This document shows, piece by piece, positions 8,912 through 17,412 of a DNA stretch of 64,000 nucleotides. Source of the stretch: Vampirovibrio sp. GTDB taxonomy: Bacteria > Cyanobacteriota > Vampirovibrionia > Vampirovibrionales > JAJTHC01. The notes under the pieces were generated by a model, which was not told where the DNA came from, made no database searches, and was given only the letters and a program-made list of their open reading frames with translations. The DNA is taken from positions 354,045 to 418,044 of the forward strand of contig JACEUU010000002.1 in the NCBI GenBank assembly GCA_024998755.1, read 5' to 3'. The position numbers and the translations under genes are program-made. Every line of letters begins with the position of its first letter. Position 1 is the first letter of the stretch.

Positions 8912-9991
8912 ATGTTAACAACACCCACACCCAGCACGATTCCCCGCCTTTCCACCGATGAAGCACTGGATTTATTCAGAAACGCCAGCCTGTACGAATT
9001 AGGGCTTCGGGCAGAAGCCTTCAAACAAAGCATTCACCCCGTTGGTAGCCCAATTACGTTTGTGATTGATAGCAATGTGAACTACACCAACATTTGCAAC
9101 GTCGATTGCCGATTTTGTGCCTTCTATCGCCATGCAGAAGATGCGGACGCTTACGTTTTACCCTACGAAGTCATCGCCCAAAAAGCCCAAACCCTCTTGG
9201 ATGCGGGGGGTACGCAGTTTTTGCTACAAGGCGGAGTCAACCCCAATCTGCCGTTTGAATATTACACCAATCTGCTTCGTCAATTGCGGGCGGATTTCCC
9301 GAATTTAACGCTCCACGCTTTTTCAACTTCTGAAATCTCATTTATGAGCCAACTAACGGAAAAGCCCTTAAGCTGGGTGCTTCAACAGTTGATTGATGCT
9401 GGGCTTTCCTCCATCCCCGGTGCGGGAGCGGAAATTCTGCATGATGATGTGAGGCTTCGGGTTAGCCCCAAGAAAATTAACACGCACGGCTGGTTGGAAG
9501 TGATGGAAGAAGCCCACAAACTGGGGTTGAAAACATCTGCCACTATGATGTTTGGTATGGGCGAACAAGATTGGCATATTATTGACCACCTGATGCAAAT
9601 TCGCCAATTGCAGGATAAAACGGGGGGCTTTACCGCTTTTATTCCATGGACGTTTCAGCCTAGCAATACGCAACTGGAAAAACTACCCATTGAATACCAC
9701 GCCACGGGGTTGGATTTTCTTCGGGTGGTTGCTATTAGCCGGCTGGTGTTGGATAACATTCCCAATATCCAGTCTAGTTATTTAACCCAAGGCATGAAGT
9801 TATGCCAAACAGCGTTGCAATTTGGAGCGAATGATATGGGTGGTTTGGTATTGGAAGAAAATGTGGTTACGGAAGCGGGAGTGAAGCATGAAATTGCCAG
9901 TGTGGCGGAAGCGGTGAAAATGATTCATCAGCTAGGCGTGCCGGCTGCCCAACGAGATACGCAGTACAACATTTTAAAACGTTATAATTAA
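8912..9991 (+). CDS. mqnC: Cyclic dehypoxanthine futalosine synthase (radical SAM)
   Basis: 359 aa. MqnC cyclises dehypoxanthine futalosine in the futalosine route to menaquinone. The radical SAM cluster motif is C-N-V-D-C-R-F-C near residues 64-71, followed by FLLQGGVNP, SIPGAGAEIL and the C-terminal FQPSNTQLE and DMGGLVLEENVV blocks typical of MqnC/MqnE. The family member MqnE shares the fold, but PGAGAEIL...R with SPKK and TFQPSNT fits MqnC better. Divergent from leuA and convergent with the next gene, only 8 bases apart. Other mqn genes are outside the window. Confidence 0.88.
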   Translation: MLTTPTPSTIPRLSTDEALDLFRNASLYELGLRAEAFKQSIHPVGSPITFVIDSNVNYTNICNVDCRFCAFYRHAEDADAYVLPYEVIAQKAQTLLDAGGTQFLLQGGVNPNLPFEYYTNLLRQLRADFPNLTLHAFSTSEISFMSQLTEKPLSWVLQQLIDAGLSSIPGAGAEILHDDVRLRVSPKKINTHGWLEVMEEAHKLGLKTSATMMFGMGEQDWHIIDHLMQIRQLQDKTGGFTAFIPWTFQPSNTQLEKLPIEYHATGLDFLRVVAISRLVLDNIPNIQSSYLTQGMKLCQTALQFGANDMGGLVLEENVVTEAGVKHEIASVAEAVKMIHQLGVPAAQRDTQYNILKRYN

Positions 9992-9999
9992 AATTAATT

Positions 10000-11067
10000 T
10001 TAGCAACCCACCCATTGCCCTGTTTTAAAAGCCATGGCGGTTTCTCTGGTTAAATAGGCGTGTGCGTAGTCAGATGTTTCTTGGAAGTAAACGCTACGGT
10101 ACATTTTTACGGCTTGGGAATTATCTGTATCTACTGTGGCGTGTACGTTTAGCATCGGTAGTTCTCCATTTAGAATACCGTCTACCACATTAATAATAGC
10201 GTGTTGTAGTAACCCTTTTCCTAGCCCTTTGTTACGATACTCATCGTTTTTTATCAACCCGATAAGGGGAATATTACCCGTTAGTAAATCTGCCTGTACT
10301 AAAAACGAAAAGCCAACAAAATCTGCTTGGGTTTTAGGACTAGGGGTTATAGCTAAAATCCAGCTGTAGTTGGGATAAAAATCGCCAATTCTTCCACTCG
10401 TAATAAGGTCTATAACAGTTAAAGCCCCTTTTTCTGACCGAAACCGAGGGTCCCACAATGCATCGCTTTTGGTATGAAATGCTTCGTAAATCATGCTGGC
10501 TACGGGTTCAACAAAATCCGGTTGCCATTGCACCAAATGAAGCCCATCGGGCGGAGTAAATCGTTTTTCTTGCTTTTGTCGTATTAACAGGGGCATTAGT
10601 AGCGGGTCGGTTAAATCTAGGTTCATAACACATTGCCCAACTGGCTTAAACCCATACCATGTGAGTGTTTGAATGAGGGTTGTTTGTTTGCCTAGCATGG
10701 CGTATGAAATCACTTCCCAATTGGGGATGGTTTGCCAATGGGTTATAGCGTAACCAAAAAGTTTATCTACTGCGGTTTTCTGTGGTAACCCTTTTTCAAG
10801 ACAAACTAAATTAATTTCAATCGCGTTATGCGGTTCAATTCGGTACAGCATAAAGCCTACCACACTACTTTCTGCTGGGGTTTTGGTGGTGTCTTCTAGT
10901 GCTATGGCGTGTAAGTTACCAGCAGAAAGCACTTCTACTAACATTTCAAAGGGAATAGCCCCTTCAGTCCAGCCATAATCATCTTTTGCTTCTAGTAAGA
11001 ATTGTTGATACAGCCGTTCTAATGAAGAGACGGTTAAGGGCGTAATGGGCGATGCAGTTAATGCCAT
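10000..11067 (-). CDS. GNAT-family acetyltransferase with two GNAT-like halves
   Basis: 355 aa. The C-terminal half has a clear acetyl-CoA-binding motif A (RNKGLGKGLL near residue 275) followed by a RimI-like NSQAVKMYRSVYF block. The N-terminal half (residues ~70-130) looks like a degenerate second GNAT fold (VVGFMLYRIEPHNAIEINLVCL) without an intact CoA loop. Such tandem GNATs acetylate small molecules or protein N-termini; the substrate here is unknown. Single gene on the minus strand between mqnC and ispD. Confidence 0.75.
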   Translation of the reverse strand: MALTASPITPLTVSSLERLYQQFLLEAKDDYGWTEGAIPFEMLVEVLSAGNLHAIALEDTTKTPAESSVVGFMLYRIEPHNAIEINLVCLEKGLPQKTAVDKLFGYAITHWQTIPNWEVISYAMLGKQTTLIQTLTWYGFKPVGQCVMNLDLTDPLLMPLLIRQKQEKRFTPPDGLHLVQWQPDFVEPVASMIYEAFHTKSDALWDPRFRSEKGALTVIDLITSGRIGDFYPNYSWILAITPSPKTQADFVGFSFLVQADLLTGNIPLIGLIKNDEYRNKGLGKGLLQHAIINVVDGILNGELPMLNVHATVDTDNSQAVKMYRSVYFQETSDYAHAYLTRETAMAFKTGQWVGC

Positions 11068-11307
11068 TGGCTTGTAAGTACCCTTCTTCCAAAAAAATTG
11101 ATTATTTACTTTGATTCTATTTTAAGGTATTTTGCAATATTTGGGCAAATGCTGGGTTGCAGATACCCCCTATTTCCTGTAGAAGTTGTCTGCCTCTCTA
11201 TCTAAGGAGATTTCTCGACTACGCTCGAAATGATAATGCTACGCCCGCTGTTTTTTTGTAGCATAATAATTGGGTAATACTCTTCTTATTAGAAAGCCAC
11301 GTTGACT

Positions 11308-12183
11308 ATGCCGATGAATCAACCCGTTTTAACCAATAGCCCTGGTCATCATACAGAAAAAAAACTGTGGGTTATTGTTCCTGCTGCGGGTTCTGGGCAA
11401 CGCTTTTCCCAATCGTTACCGCCTACCAGTGTCGCTGAATTTCAGTCAATCCCCAATAAATTATTACTACCCTTACCGACAGGTAGGCTAGTGTTACAAG
11501 AAGTAATTTATCGGTTAGGGTGCGTACCCTGTGTTGCTGGTATTGTGGTACTAAGCCCTGAAGGGTGCGAAGAACAGGTAGGGCAACTACTAGCCAACTC
11601 TTTAGAACCGTTAATTCCGGCTTCCAAACGCCTATTGTTAACAGCGGGTGGGGCTAATCGTCGAGCATCTGTTTTGGCGGGCTTAGAAGCCATTGCCTTA
11701 GCAGACCCTTCCGCTAACTGGGTTGCAGTGCACGATGCTGCCAGACCCTTCGTGGATGGTGCATGGCTTGAAGATGCGTTTAGCCAGTTACAGCAAGTTT
11801 TTACGGATGGTATTGTTGGGCTTTGTGCTGGTACTAAGGTGCAGGATACGGTGAAGGCTTGTGCTATACAACCCCCTTCAACACTACCTATGGCGGATAG
11901 TTTGGGGCAACTTCGCCCTGCAATGGGCTTTATGCCGGTTATTATTAATACGGTTGATAGAAGCCCGCTGTGGCAGGTACAAACCCCTCAACTGTTTTCA
12001 TTTTCGGCGGTGTACCAAGCTCATAAAGCGGTAGATGCTACTTTCGTAGCTACTGATGATGCTCAGCTGATTGAATTGGCGGGTTTGGGTAGTGTGCTTA
12101 TTAAGCAATCTGCTACTTGGAATTTGAAATTAACCACTTGGACGGATTATCAACTATTAGAAACCTTGATGCGTAGCTTTTAA
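11308..12183 (+). CDS. ispD: 2-C-methyl-D-erythritol 4-phosphate cytidylyltransferase
   Basis: IspD makes CDP-methylerythritol in the MEP isoprenoid pathway. Motifs: VPAAGSGQRF (residues ~24-33), NKLLLPL, AGGANRRASV, VAVHDAARPFV, TVDRSPLWQVQTPQLF and ATDDAQLIE. The start may be this ATG or a TTG two codons upstream (11302) that is better spaced from AGAAAG. An insertion between the glycine loop and NKLLLPL makes it longer (291 aa) than the ~230 aa norm. Its 3' end overlaps the convergent HEAT-repeat gene by 4 bases. Confidence 0.9.
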   Translation: MPMNQPVLTNSPGHHTEKKLWVIVPAAGSGQRFSQSLPPTSVAEFQSIPNKLLLPLPTGRLVLQEVIYRLGCVPCVAGIVVLSPEGCEEQVGQLLANSLEPLIPASKRLLLTAGGANRRASVLAGLEAIALADPSANWVAVHDAARPFVDGAWLEDAFSQLQQVFTDGIVGLCAGTKVQDTVKACAIQPPSTLPMADSLGQLRPAMGFMPVIINTVDRSPLWQVQTPQLFSFSAVYQAHKAVDATFVATDDAQLIELAGLGSVLIKQSATWNLKLTTWTDYQLLETLMRSF

Positions 12184-12905
12184 TTTCTATTAGGTATTAG
12201 CTTTTGTTTAGCAGCTTTAGCCCGCACCCGCACTTCAGGTTCAGCGTGTTGTAATGCCACATTAACGGCTTCCAACACCTCAACAGATGCTTCCCCAATT
12301 CTACCCAACGCCCAAATGCACAAGGCACTAACATCTACGTGGGCATCGTCTCGTTTTAAATAAATTAGCAAGGCTTCCAAAGCAGGCAGAGCTTTTAATT
12401 CGCCCAAATTCCAAACGGCTACGCATTGAGCGTCTGGTTCGCCTGTTTCAAGCACTTCGCACAAAGCGGGAATAGCCAATACGCCAAACTGCTTCAGTTG
12501 TTCCGCAGCGGTAGAAAACACTTGGTTGTTCGGTGAAGATAACGCCCCAATGACCACTGCCAAGGCTCGATCATTCTGGGTTCTAGCTAAGCCTTGTAGG
12601 CAAAACAATTGTTGGTCTAAACTGGTTGTTTCTGCTTGATATTGTTTAATCAAGGCATCGACGGCTGTTTCGCTGCCCCATTCCCCTAACGCTAACGCCA
12701 AGCCCGCCAAAATGGAAGGATGTGTTTCTTCAGTGGCTTCAAACAGGGGTAACAGTTTGTAAAAAGTATCTAAATATTCTTCTGATTTGATGAGATTTGC
12801 CAATGCTTCAAGGCGTTCTTCAATGCGTAAGTTTTTATTTTTAAGTTGGGCTAAAAAGGGACTTTCTGGTGGCAATTGCCATTCAAATTCAATGGTCATC
12901 ATCAT
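12180..12905 (-). CDS. HEAT-repeat protein
   Basis: 241 aa from the triple ATG at 12905; 21 upstream codons are in frame but look non-conserved. The body is a chain of helical repeats of about 30-37 residues, e.g. PALCEVLETGEPDAQCVAVW, ALEALLIYLKRDDAHVDVSA, VNVALQHAEPEVRVRAKAAK, typical of PBS-lyase-type HEAT repeats. In Cyanobacteria such proteins attach bilins (CpcE/NblB) or scaffold complexes; nothing here points to a pigment role. No catalytic motif. Confidence 0.75.
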   Translation of the reverse strand: MMMTIEFEWQLPPESPFLAQLKNKNLRIEERLEALANLIKSEEYLDTFYKLLPLFEATEETHPSILAGLALALGEWGSETAVDALIKQYQAETTSLDQQLFCLQGLARTQNDRALAVVIGALSSPNNQVFSTAAEQLKQFGVLAIPALCEVLETGEPDAQCVAVWNLGELKALPALEALLIYLKRDDAHVDVSALCIWALGRIGEASVEVLEAVNVALQHAEPEVRVRAKAAKQKLIPNRN

Positions 12906-13044
12906 GCTATAAAATCTTTCTGCCAATGCAATTGAAAAACGTACTTTCTTCAGCCTATTGTATGACAAAAACGGTTTTATTTTAAGTGAATTTCGCTTAC
13001 TATTAAGATACTATCTTTTGTTATATTAAGAAAGCCTGCTCGTT

Positions 13045-15879
13045 TTGTTGTTGCCTAATCATCGTCATTCTATTCGATGCCTGCTAATGGCGTTCGCTGT
13101 TGTGGTGCTTAATAGTGTACCATTATTAGCTAAGGCGAGTGCTTTACAAGGGGTTACCATTGTTAAAACAGGGGTTGAAGAACAAACCTTAGCCCAATGG
13201 GAAACCGCCTTACAAGAAAACAATACCCCCGTTCAATTGGTAGATTCTGTGGCTCAGCTAGCCAGTATTGTTAATTCAACGAATTTAGCGACACCCGTTA
13301 ATAAAAATAAAAAATGGTTGGCAATTGTTACCTATGGGTCTCATCCATTTACTAGCGAAACTAAAAGCCACCTAAAAAAGCTGATTCAACACCCCAATTG
13401 GGTGGTGTTATTACTACCCCAACCTGCTGTTTCCCCCGGTGGGGCGTTAGTTCGGTGGTTTGCTTATAGCGAACTCTCAAATTGGCTAGCATCGCCACCG
13501 CCCATTTGGGTGCAAACGTTGCAGAACCAACCCCAAGTGCCTATCGCTAATAATACGAATAAGCAGGTGGATTTACAGGATGACGACCCCTTGGCGTTGG
13601 GCTTAGCAGGTAAAACCCTAAAACAAGCCAACTCGTCCCCTATTTCTTCGTTAGATTGGCAAGTAACAACACCTACCGCCTTAACCAGTACGCCATTAGG
13701 TTCAGGATGCGAAGCTTATGGCGATAACCATACGTTTGTTTTCTGTTTTCAACAAAAACCAGTGCCTACTGTTTCTACCGCACCTGAATTAATGTCGGAT
13801 GCTGCCATTGCTTTAATTGCTTCCGCCCCAAAACAAAAACCAAAGAAACTCTCTACTAATAAAGCAAAAACGCCGCCCAAAAAATCGACTGCTAAGCCAG
13901 CCAGTAAACCGATTGTTCCACCGCCTGTAAAACCCACAGTAGATTCATCTATCACGCCATTGCCCCTTATTATTACGCCACCGCCTGAACTGAAACCGGT
14001 TTTTTTATCTGGCGGGCAGTTGGTTACAGTCATTCAAAAGCTGGAAGCCTATTGGCACAATTTAGCCATTAAACAGGAACGTTACTTAAAAGCCACCACG
14101 CATACCAATAAATTGAAACAACTTAGCCAATATAAGGCTTATACCTACGAAAGTATGGGATTGTTACAAGCTTTGGGCAGACCGTTTAATCGGCCAGAAG
14201 CCCAACGCTGGATTGATGAAGCCACGCAATGGCAAAAACGCTATGAATCTGCTTATGAAGAGCATTTAGCTCCGTTAAGCGAAAAAGCTTACAGCCAAGC
14301 CATGACAGCGTTTATACAGGCATGGTCATACAGTTATATGCCGGCTTTAATTCCAGAAACGAAAGCTGTTTGGTTGGATAGAGGGTTGATGGTTAAATTG
14401 GGTTCAGCCGAAGCGTTACGTCAGTACATTCAGCTGTTAAAGCGGTCGGGGTTTTCGCATATTTATGTTGAAACCATCAATGCAGGTTTTGCTCAATACC
14501 CAAATGGTCAAGCCTTGGCTGAACAAAACCCGTTGCTTTATGGTTGGGACCCCATTGCCGTTACGGTGCAGGAGGGGCACCGGTTAGGCATGAAGGTGAA
14601 TGCTTGGGTTTGGTGCTTTGCGGTGGGTAACGAACGGCATAATAAGCTTATTTCCCAAGATAGAAGTTATGCAGGCCCGATTTTAACATTGCCTGAAATG
14701 AAGCCGAATCAGCTATTAATGAGCGATGGGGCGATGATTCCTTCTCAACAGCACGAATTTTGGCTTTCGCCTGCAAGCCAACAGGGGCAGGTGTTTCTTC
14801 TTAATGCTTATAAAGAAATTGTTAGTAACTACGCCGTAGATGGGTTGCAGCTGGATTATATTCGGTTTCCATTTCAAAGCGATTCGCAACAAGCAGGGTG
14901 GGATGACCTTACCAAAGCCAGAGCATGGGACGAGTTAGGTATTGATTTACAACCTAATGTGCCATTAACGGGTTCGCAACGCGATAAGTTTAACCAATGG
15001 AAAGCTGAACAGGTTTCTCAATTTGTGCAAAAAGTAAGCACGCAACTAAAGGCAATTCGTCCGAATTTAGCCCTTTCCGCAGCGGTATTTGCCTTGCCAA
15101 GGGCAGACCGTATTAAAGCCATCCAGCAAGATTGGGAAACATGGATTCAGAATGGCTGGATTGATACCTTAGTACCGATGACTTATTCTACGTCTCCAAC
15201 CGCCTTAAATGAGCAGTTGGGCTGGATTTATAAAGCCGTAGAAAAAGGGAGCTTACTAACCCCAGGGTTGGGTGCTCATTTATTGGAAGATCAAGGCTTG
15301 TTGCAACAGGCGTGGGTAACGAAGCAAAATGGGTCGAACGGGCAAACATGGTTTGCAGCTTCCCATTTAGGGGCGGAACGCTTAGCGTTATTAAAAGCGT
15401 CCACCAATCAAGTGCCTCTTTATCAATTTCAATTACCCGCTGAAGCCCCTTCTAGTTTAACAACAGATACCTTGACGGTAGTGCAACAATTGGCAGCTTA
15501 CACGGATATGCTTAATTTATTAGCCACCCAAGCAACAAGCTTACCGAATAGTTCTTCTGATTTTGTGATTAACCCTAATAACGCAACCGCTACTTTGAAG
15601 GTGTCGGTTTCGGTGTTGGCACGGTATCAAAATATGTTAGAATCTGCGTTGGGCGATGTGGTTTATTCAGGGCAGCCTAGCTTAAGCTCTCAAACGGCTT
15701 CGCAATTATTGAAGCAGTGGCAACTGGCTTATGAATCGGTTAAAACGCAGGTGAAGGGCGTTTATCCGTACCAGCTATTTACTCAGCAATGGTTGTTGGG
15801 GGAATTAAAGCAGTTGAATTTAAAAGTTCGGTATACGTTGCGTAGAAGTACGGTTGAAACCCAAGCTTTTTCATCATAG
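13045..15879 (+). CDS. Exported GHL10-family (DUF187) glycoside-hydrolase-like protein
   Basis: 944 aa. A TTG start gives a good signal peptide: basic HRHSIR, then the hydrophobic core MAFAVVVLNSVPLLAKASA. The next ATG (13087) would lose the basic part, so TTG is preferred. Residues ~30-250 are unassigned. A Lys/Pro-rich linker lies near 265-310. The GHL10 barrel starts at about residue 445 (AVWLDRGLMV), with the motifs YGWDPIAVTVQEGH, GLQLDYIRFPF and LVPMTYS. Members occur in Cyanobacteria and are thought to act on envelope polysaccharide; activity is not proven here. A coiled C-terminal part follows. Single gene, no operon partners. Confidence 0.82.
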   Translation: MLLPNHRHSIRCLLMAFAVVVLNSVPLLAKASALQGVTIVKTGVEEQTLAQWETALQENNTPVQLVDSVAQLASIVNSTNLATPVNKNKKWLAIVTYGSHPFTSETKSHLKKLIQHPNWVVLLLPQPAVSPGGALVRWFAYSELSNWLASPPPIWVQTLQNQPQVPIANNTNKQVDLQDDDPLALGLAGKTLKQANSSPISSLDWQVTTPTALTSTPLGSGCEAYGDNHTFVFCFQQKPVPTVSTAPELMSDAAIALIASAPKQKPKKLSTNKAKTPPKKSTAKPASKPIVPPPVKPTVDSSITPLPLIITPPPELKPVFLSGGQLVTVIQKLEAYWHNLAIKQERYLKATTHTNKLKQLSQYKAYTYESMGLLQALGRPFNRPEAQRWIDEATQWQKRYESAYEEHLAPLSEKAYSQAMTAFIQAWSYSYMPALIPETKAVWLDRGLMVKLGSAEALRQYIQLLKRSGFSHIYVETINAGFAQYPNGQALAEQNPLLYGWDPIAVTVQEGHRLGMKVNAWVWCFAVGNERHNKLISQDRSYAGPILTLPEMKPNQLLMSDGAMIPSQQHEFWLSPASQQGQVFLLNAYKEIVSNYAVDGLQLDYIRFPFQSDSQQAGWDDLTKARAWDELGIDLQPNVPLTGSQRDKFNQWKAEQVSQFVQKVSTQLKAIRPNLALSAAVFALPRADRIKAIQQDWETWIQNGWIDTLVPMTYSTSPTALNEQLGWIYKAVEKGSLLTPGLGAHLLEDQGLLQQAWVTKQNGSNGQTWFAASHLGAERLALLKASTNQVPLYQFQLPAEAPSSLTTDTLTVVQQLAAYTDMLNLLATQATSLPNSSSDFVINPNNATATLKVSVSVLARYQNMLESALGDVVYSGQPSLSSQTASQLLKQWQLAYESVKTQVKGVYPYQLFTQQWLLGELKQLNLKVRYTLRRSTVETQAFSS

Positions 15880-15885
15880 CTGTTC

Positions 15886-16010
15886 TAGTACTTTAGGATT
15901 GATTGCTTCGGTCTATTATGGATGCGTTAGGGGGACTGGCGTCAGCCCCCCTAACAACCCCCACCGCTTAAGGGGCAGTTCGCCACCCCCTTAAGAAAGA
16001 GGGGACGAAT
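15886..16010. repeat. Cluster of inverted repeats with a solo family-C end
   Basis: A sequence close to the family-C terminal repeat (ATAGCTGTTCTAGTACTT) is followed by two hairpins: GTTAGGGGG/CCCCCCTAAC and CTTAAGGGG/CCCCCTTAAG. It lies 7 bases after the GHL10 stop and just before the IS630 element. It may also terminate transcription. Confidence 0.55.
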
Positions 16011-16134
16011 ACAAACTCGCAGTAAACCCCTTACCCAATCCCAAGAGGAACAAGGGTTAATGGGTTTAAATGCACGTTGGTAAGAATCTAACCTTTTTAG
16101 ACTGGACTTAAAACGGCTTATACCAATTCCAAGT

Positions 16135-16725
16135 TTAAATAGCGTGTTGAATATAGGGGAAATAGGCGAACGATTTCACCCACGCTGTATTAGCCTCTAC
16201 CCAGCGTAAAGCCTTCACTAAATGAGCTTCCACTGCATCCAACGTCTCAAAATAAGCATTGCCAAAAAACCGAGTCCGAATACCCTTCCACAACTGCTCC
16301 ACAGGGTTCAACTGCGGACTATACGGCGGTAAACAAACCAACCGAATGTTAGCAGGAACAACCAGCCCCCCACTTCTATGCCAACCTGCACCATCCAAAA
16401 CAAGCACAATCTCATCTGCAGGGTAACGCTCACTTAATTCACGTAAGAATACGTTCATCCAATCCGTATCCGCATACGGAAGAATCAACGAAACACTCTC
16501 TCCCGTCTTGGGTTCCATGGTACTATACGCATAGAGGTATTGCCGTATATGTTGAGCTTCCACTACTGAACGTTCACCCTTGGGTAACCATACTTTACGA
16601 ACTTGGCAAATTTTGCCAAACCTCGCCTCATCCTGAAAAAATAGCCGAACTGGCTTTTTTACTGTTTTTGTAACAGAGTTAACGAAGTCAGGAAGTTTTT
16701 TTGAAGAGGGTTTGAGCCTCATCAT
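16135..16725 (-). CDS. IS630 transposase, catalytic DDE part (ORF B)
   Basis: 196 aa. The catalytic triad is visible: FFQDEARFG (first Asp), LVLDGAGWH (second Asp), and LPPYSPQLNPVEQLW (Glu). A tandem ATG at 16725 lies inside ORF A, but the protein is more likely made as an A-B fusion through a shift on the run of seven A at the junction (16696-16702), as known for IS630 elements. Confidence 0.85.
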   Translation of the reverse strand: MMRLKPSSKKLPDFVNSVTKTVKKPVRLFFQDEARFGKICQVRKVWLPKGERSVVEAQHIRQYLYAYSTMEPKTGESVSLILPYADTDWMNVFLRELSERYPADEIVLVLDGAGWHRSGGLVVPANIRLVCLPPYSPQLNPVEQLWKGIRTRFFGNAYFETLDAVEAHLVKALRWVEANTAWVKSFAYFPYIQHAI

Positions 16726-17137
16726 TATGGTTGGGATGCACTGGGCGAGGTACTTTTGCCTTCCAATCGTGGCGATTGAGCAGGTTGTAAACAGTTTGAA
16801 AGATGACGGGTCTGCCCACCAGTGCGTTGAGTGCCTGGTGTAAATCGTAGATACCGACCTTACCTTTGTGGCGTTGTAGTAGGTCTATTTCGGCTTGTTT
16901 ACTGGGTAGTAGGCTATTGCGTACAATCCCTTTTTTAGGATAGAGACTGTAAAGTCCGTGTTGTTGAACTTGGGCTTGAATGCGTTGGACGTGTCGAAAG
17001 CCGAAACCCGTATGTTGGGCTATTTCGGCTTGTGTTTTACCGTCGATTATTTTGAGTTTAATGCAGAGGAATCGGCGATAGGTTTTCTTGTCGGTGAAGG
17101 TTTTTTCAAAGGCGAGTACGTCTTCTTGGGTGAGCAT
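16688..17137 (-). CDS. IS630 transposase, HTH part (ORF A)
   Basis: 149 aa. The N-terminal helix-turn-helix (GKTQAEIAQHTGFGFRHVQR) is followed by a second DNA-binding half (GKVGIYDLHQALNALVG). The last codons read LFKKTS and then stop. Removing one A from the A7 run, or a +1 shift there, continues into ORF B (KKLPDF). Confidence 0.82.
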   Translation of the reverse strand: MLTQEDVLAFEKTFTDKKTYRRFLCIKLKIIDGKTQAEIAQHTGFGFRHVQRIQAQVQQHGLYSLYPKKGIVRNSLLPSKQAEIDLLQRHKGKVGIYDLHQALNALVGRPVIFQTVYNLLNRHDWKAKVPRPVHPNHNDEAQTLFKKTS

Positions 17138-17204
17138 GATCAGAATCTTTCAAATAAACAATAATACCCCTCTATTATACGCTATTTAAACTTGGAATTG
17201 GTAT

Positions 17205-17390
17205 CAAGGGCTGATTGGTTTACACGCACGTTGAAAACAGGCTTGACCGGAAGCAAAAGAGGCTCCCTAATTGGTCTGCTTCGCTACGCTCGCACCAGCC
17301 TGTGTTCAACTGCATATGGTTTGAAACTAAAATTTCAGCCTAAACTTAACAATCATGGATGTTCCGCAGTTTGGTTGGAAAGCAGTTTAA
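17205..17390. repeat. Dispersed repeat D, copy 1
   Basis: About 185 bp matching 28113-28290 in inverted orientation. Shared blocks include CTTCGCTACGCTCGCACCAG, AGGCTCCCTAA, and CCGCAGTTTGGTTGG. It has no coding capacity and abuts the right end of the IS630. Confidence 0.65.
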
Positions 17391-17412
17391 TCTTTGAAAT
17401 GGTACAAAAACA

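Larger units (their letters stand above)
16120..17204 (-). mobile_element. IS630-family insertion sequence
   Basis: 1085 bp with near-perfect terminal inverted repeats of 26 bp (beginning ATACCAATTCCAAGTTTAAA). It contains two overlapping transposase frames on the minus strand. The ends match those of the MITEs at 49006-49290 and 62087-62232, so this copy or a relative could drive their movement. Confidence 0.85.
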
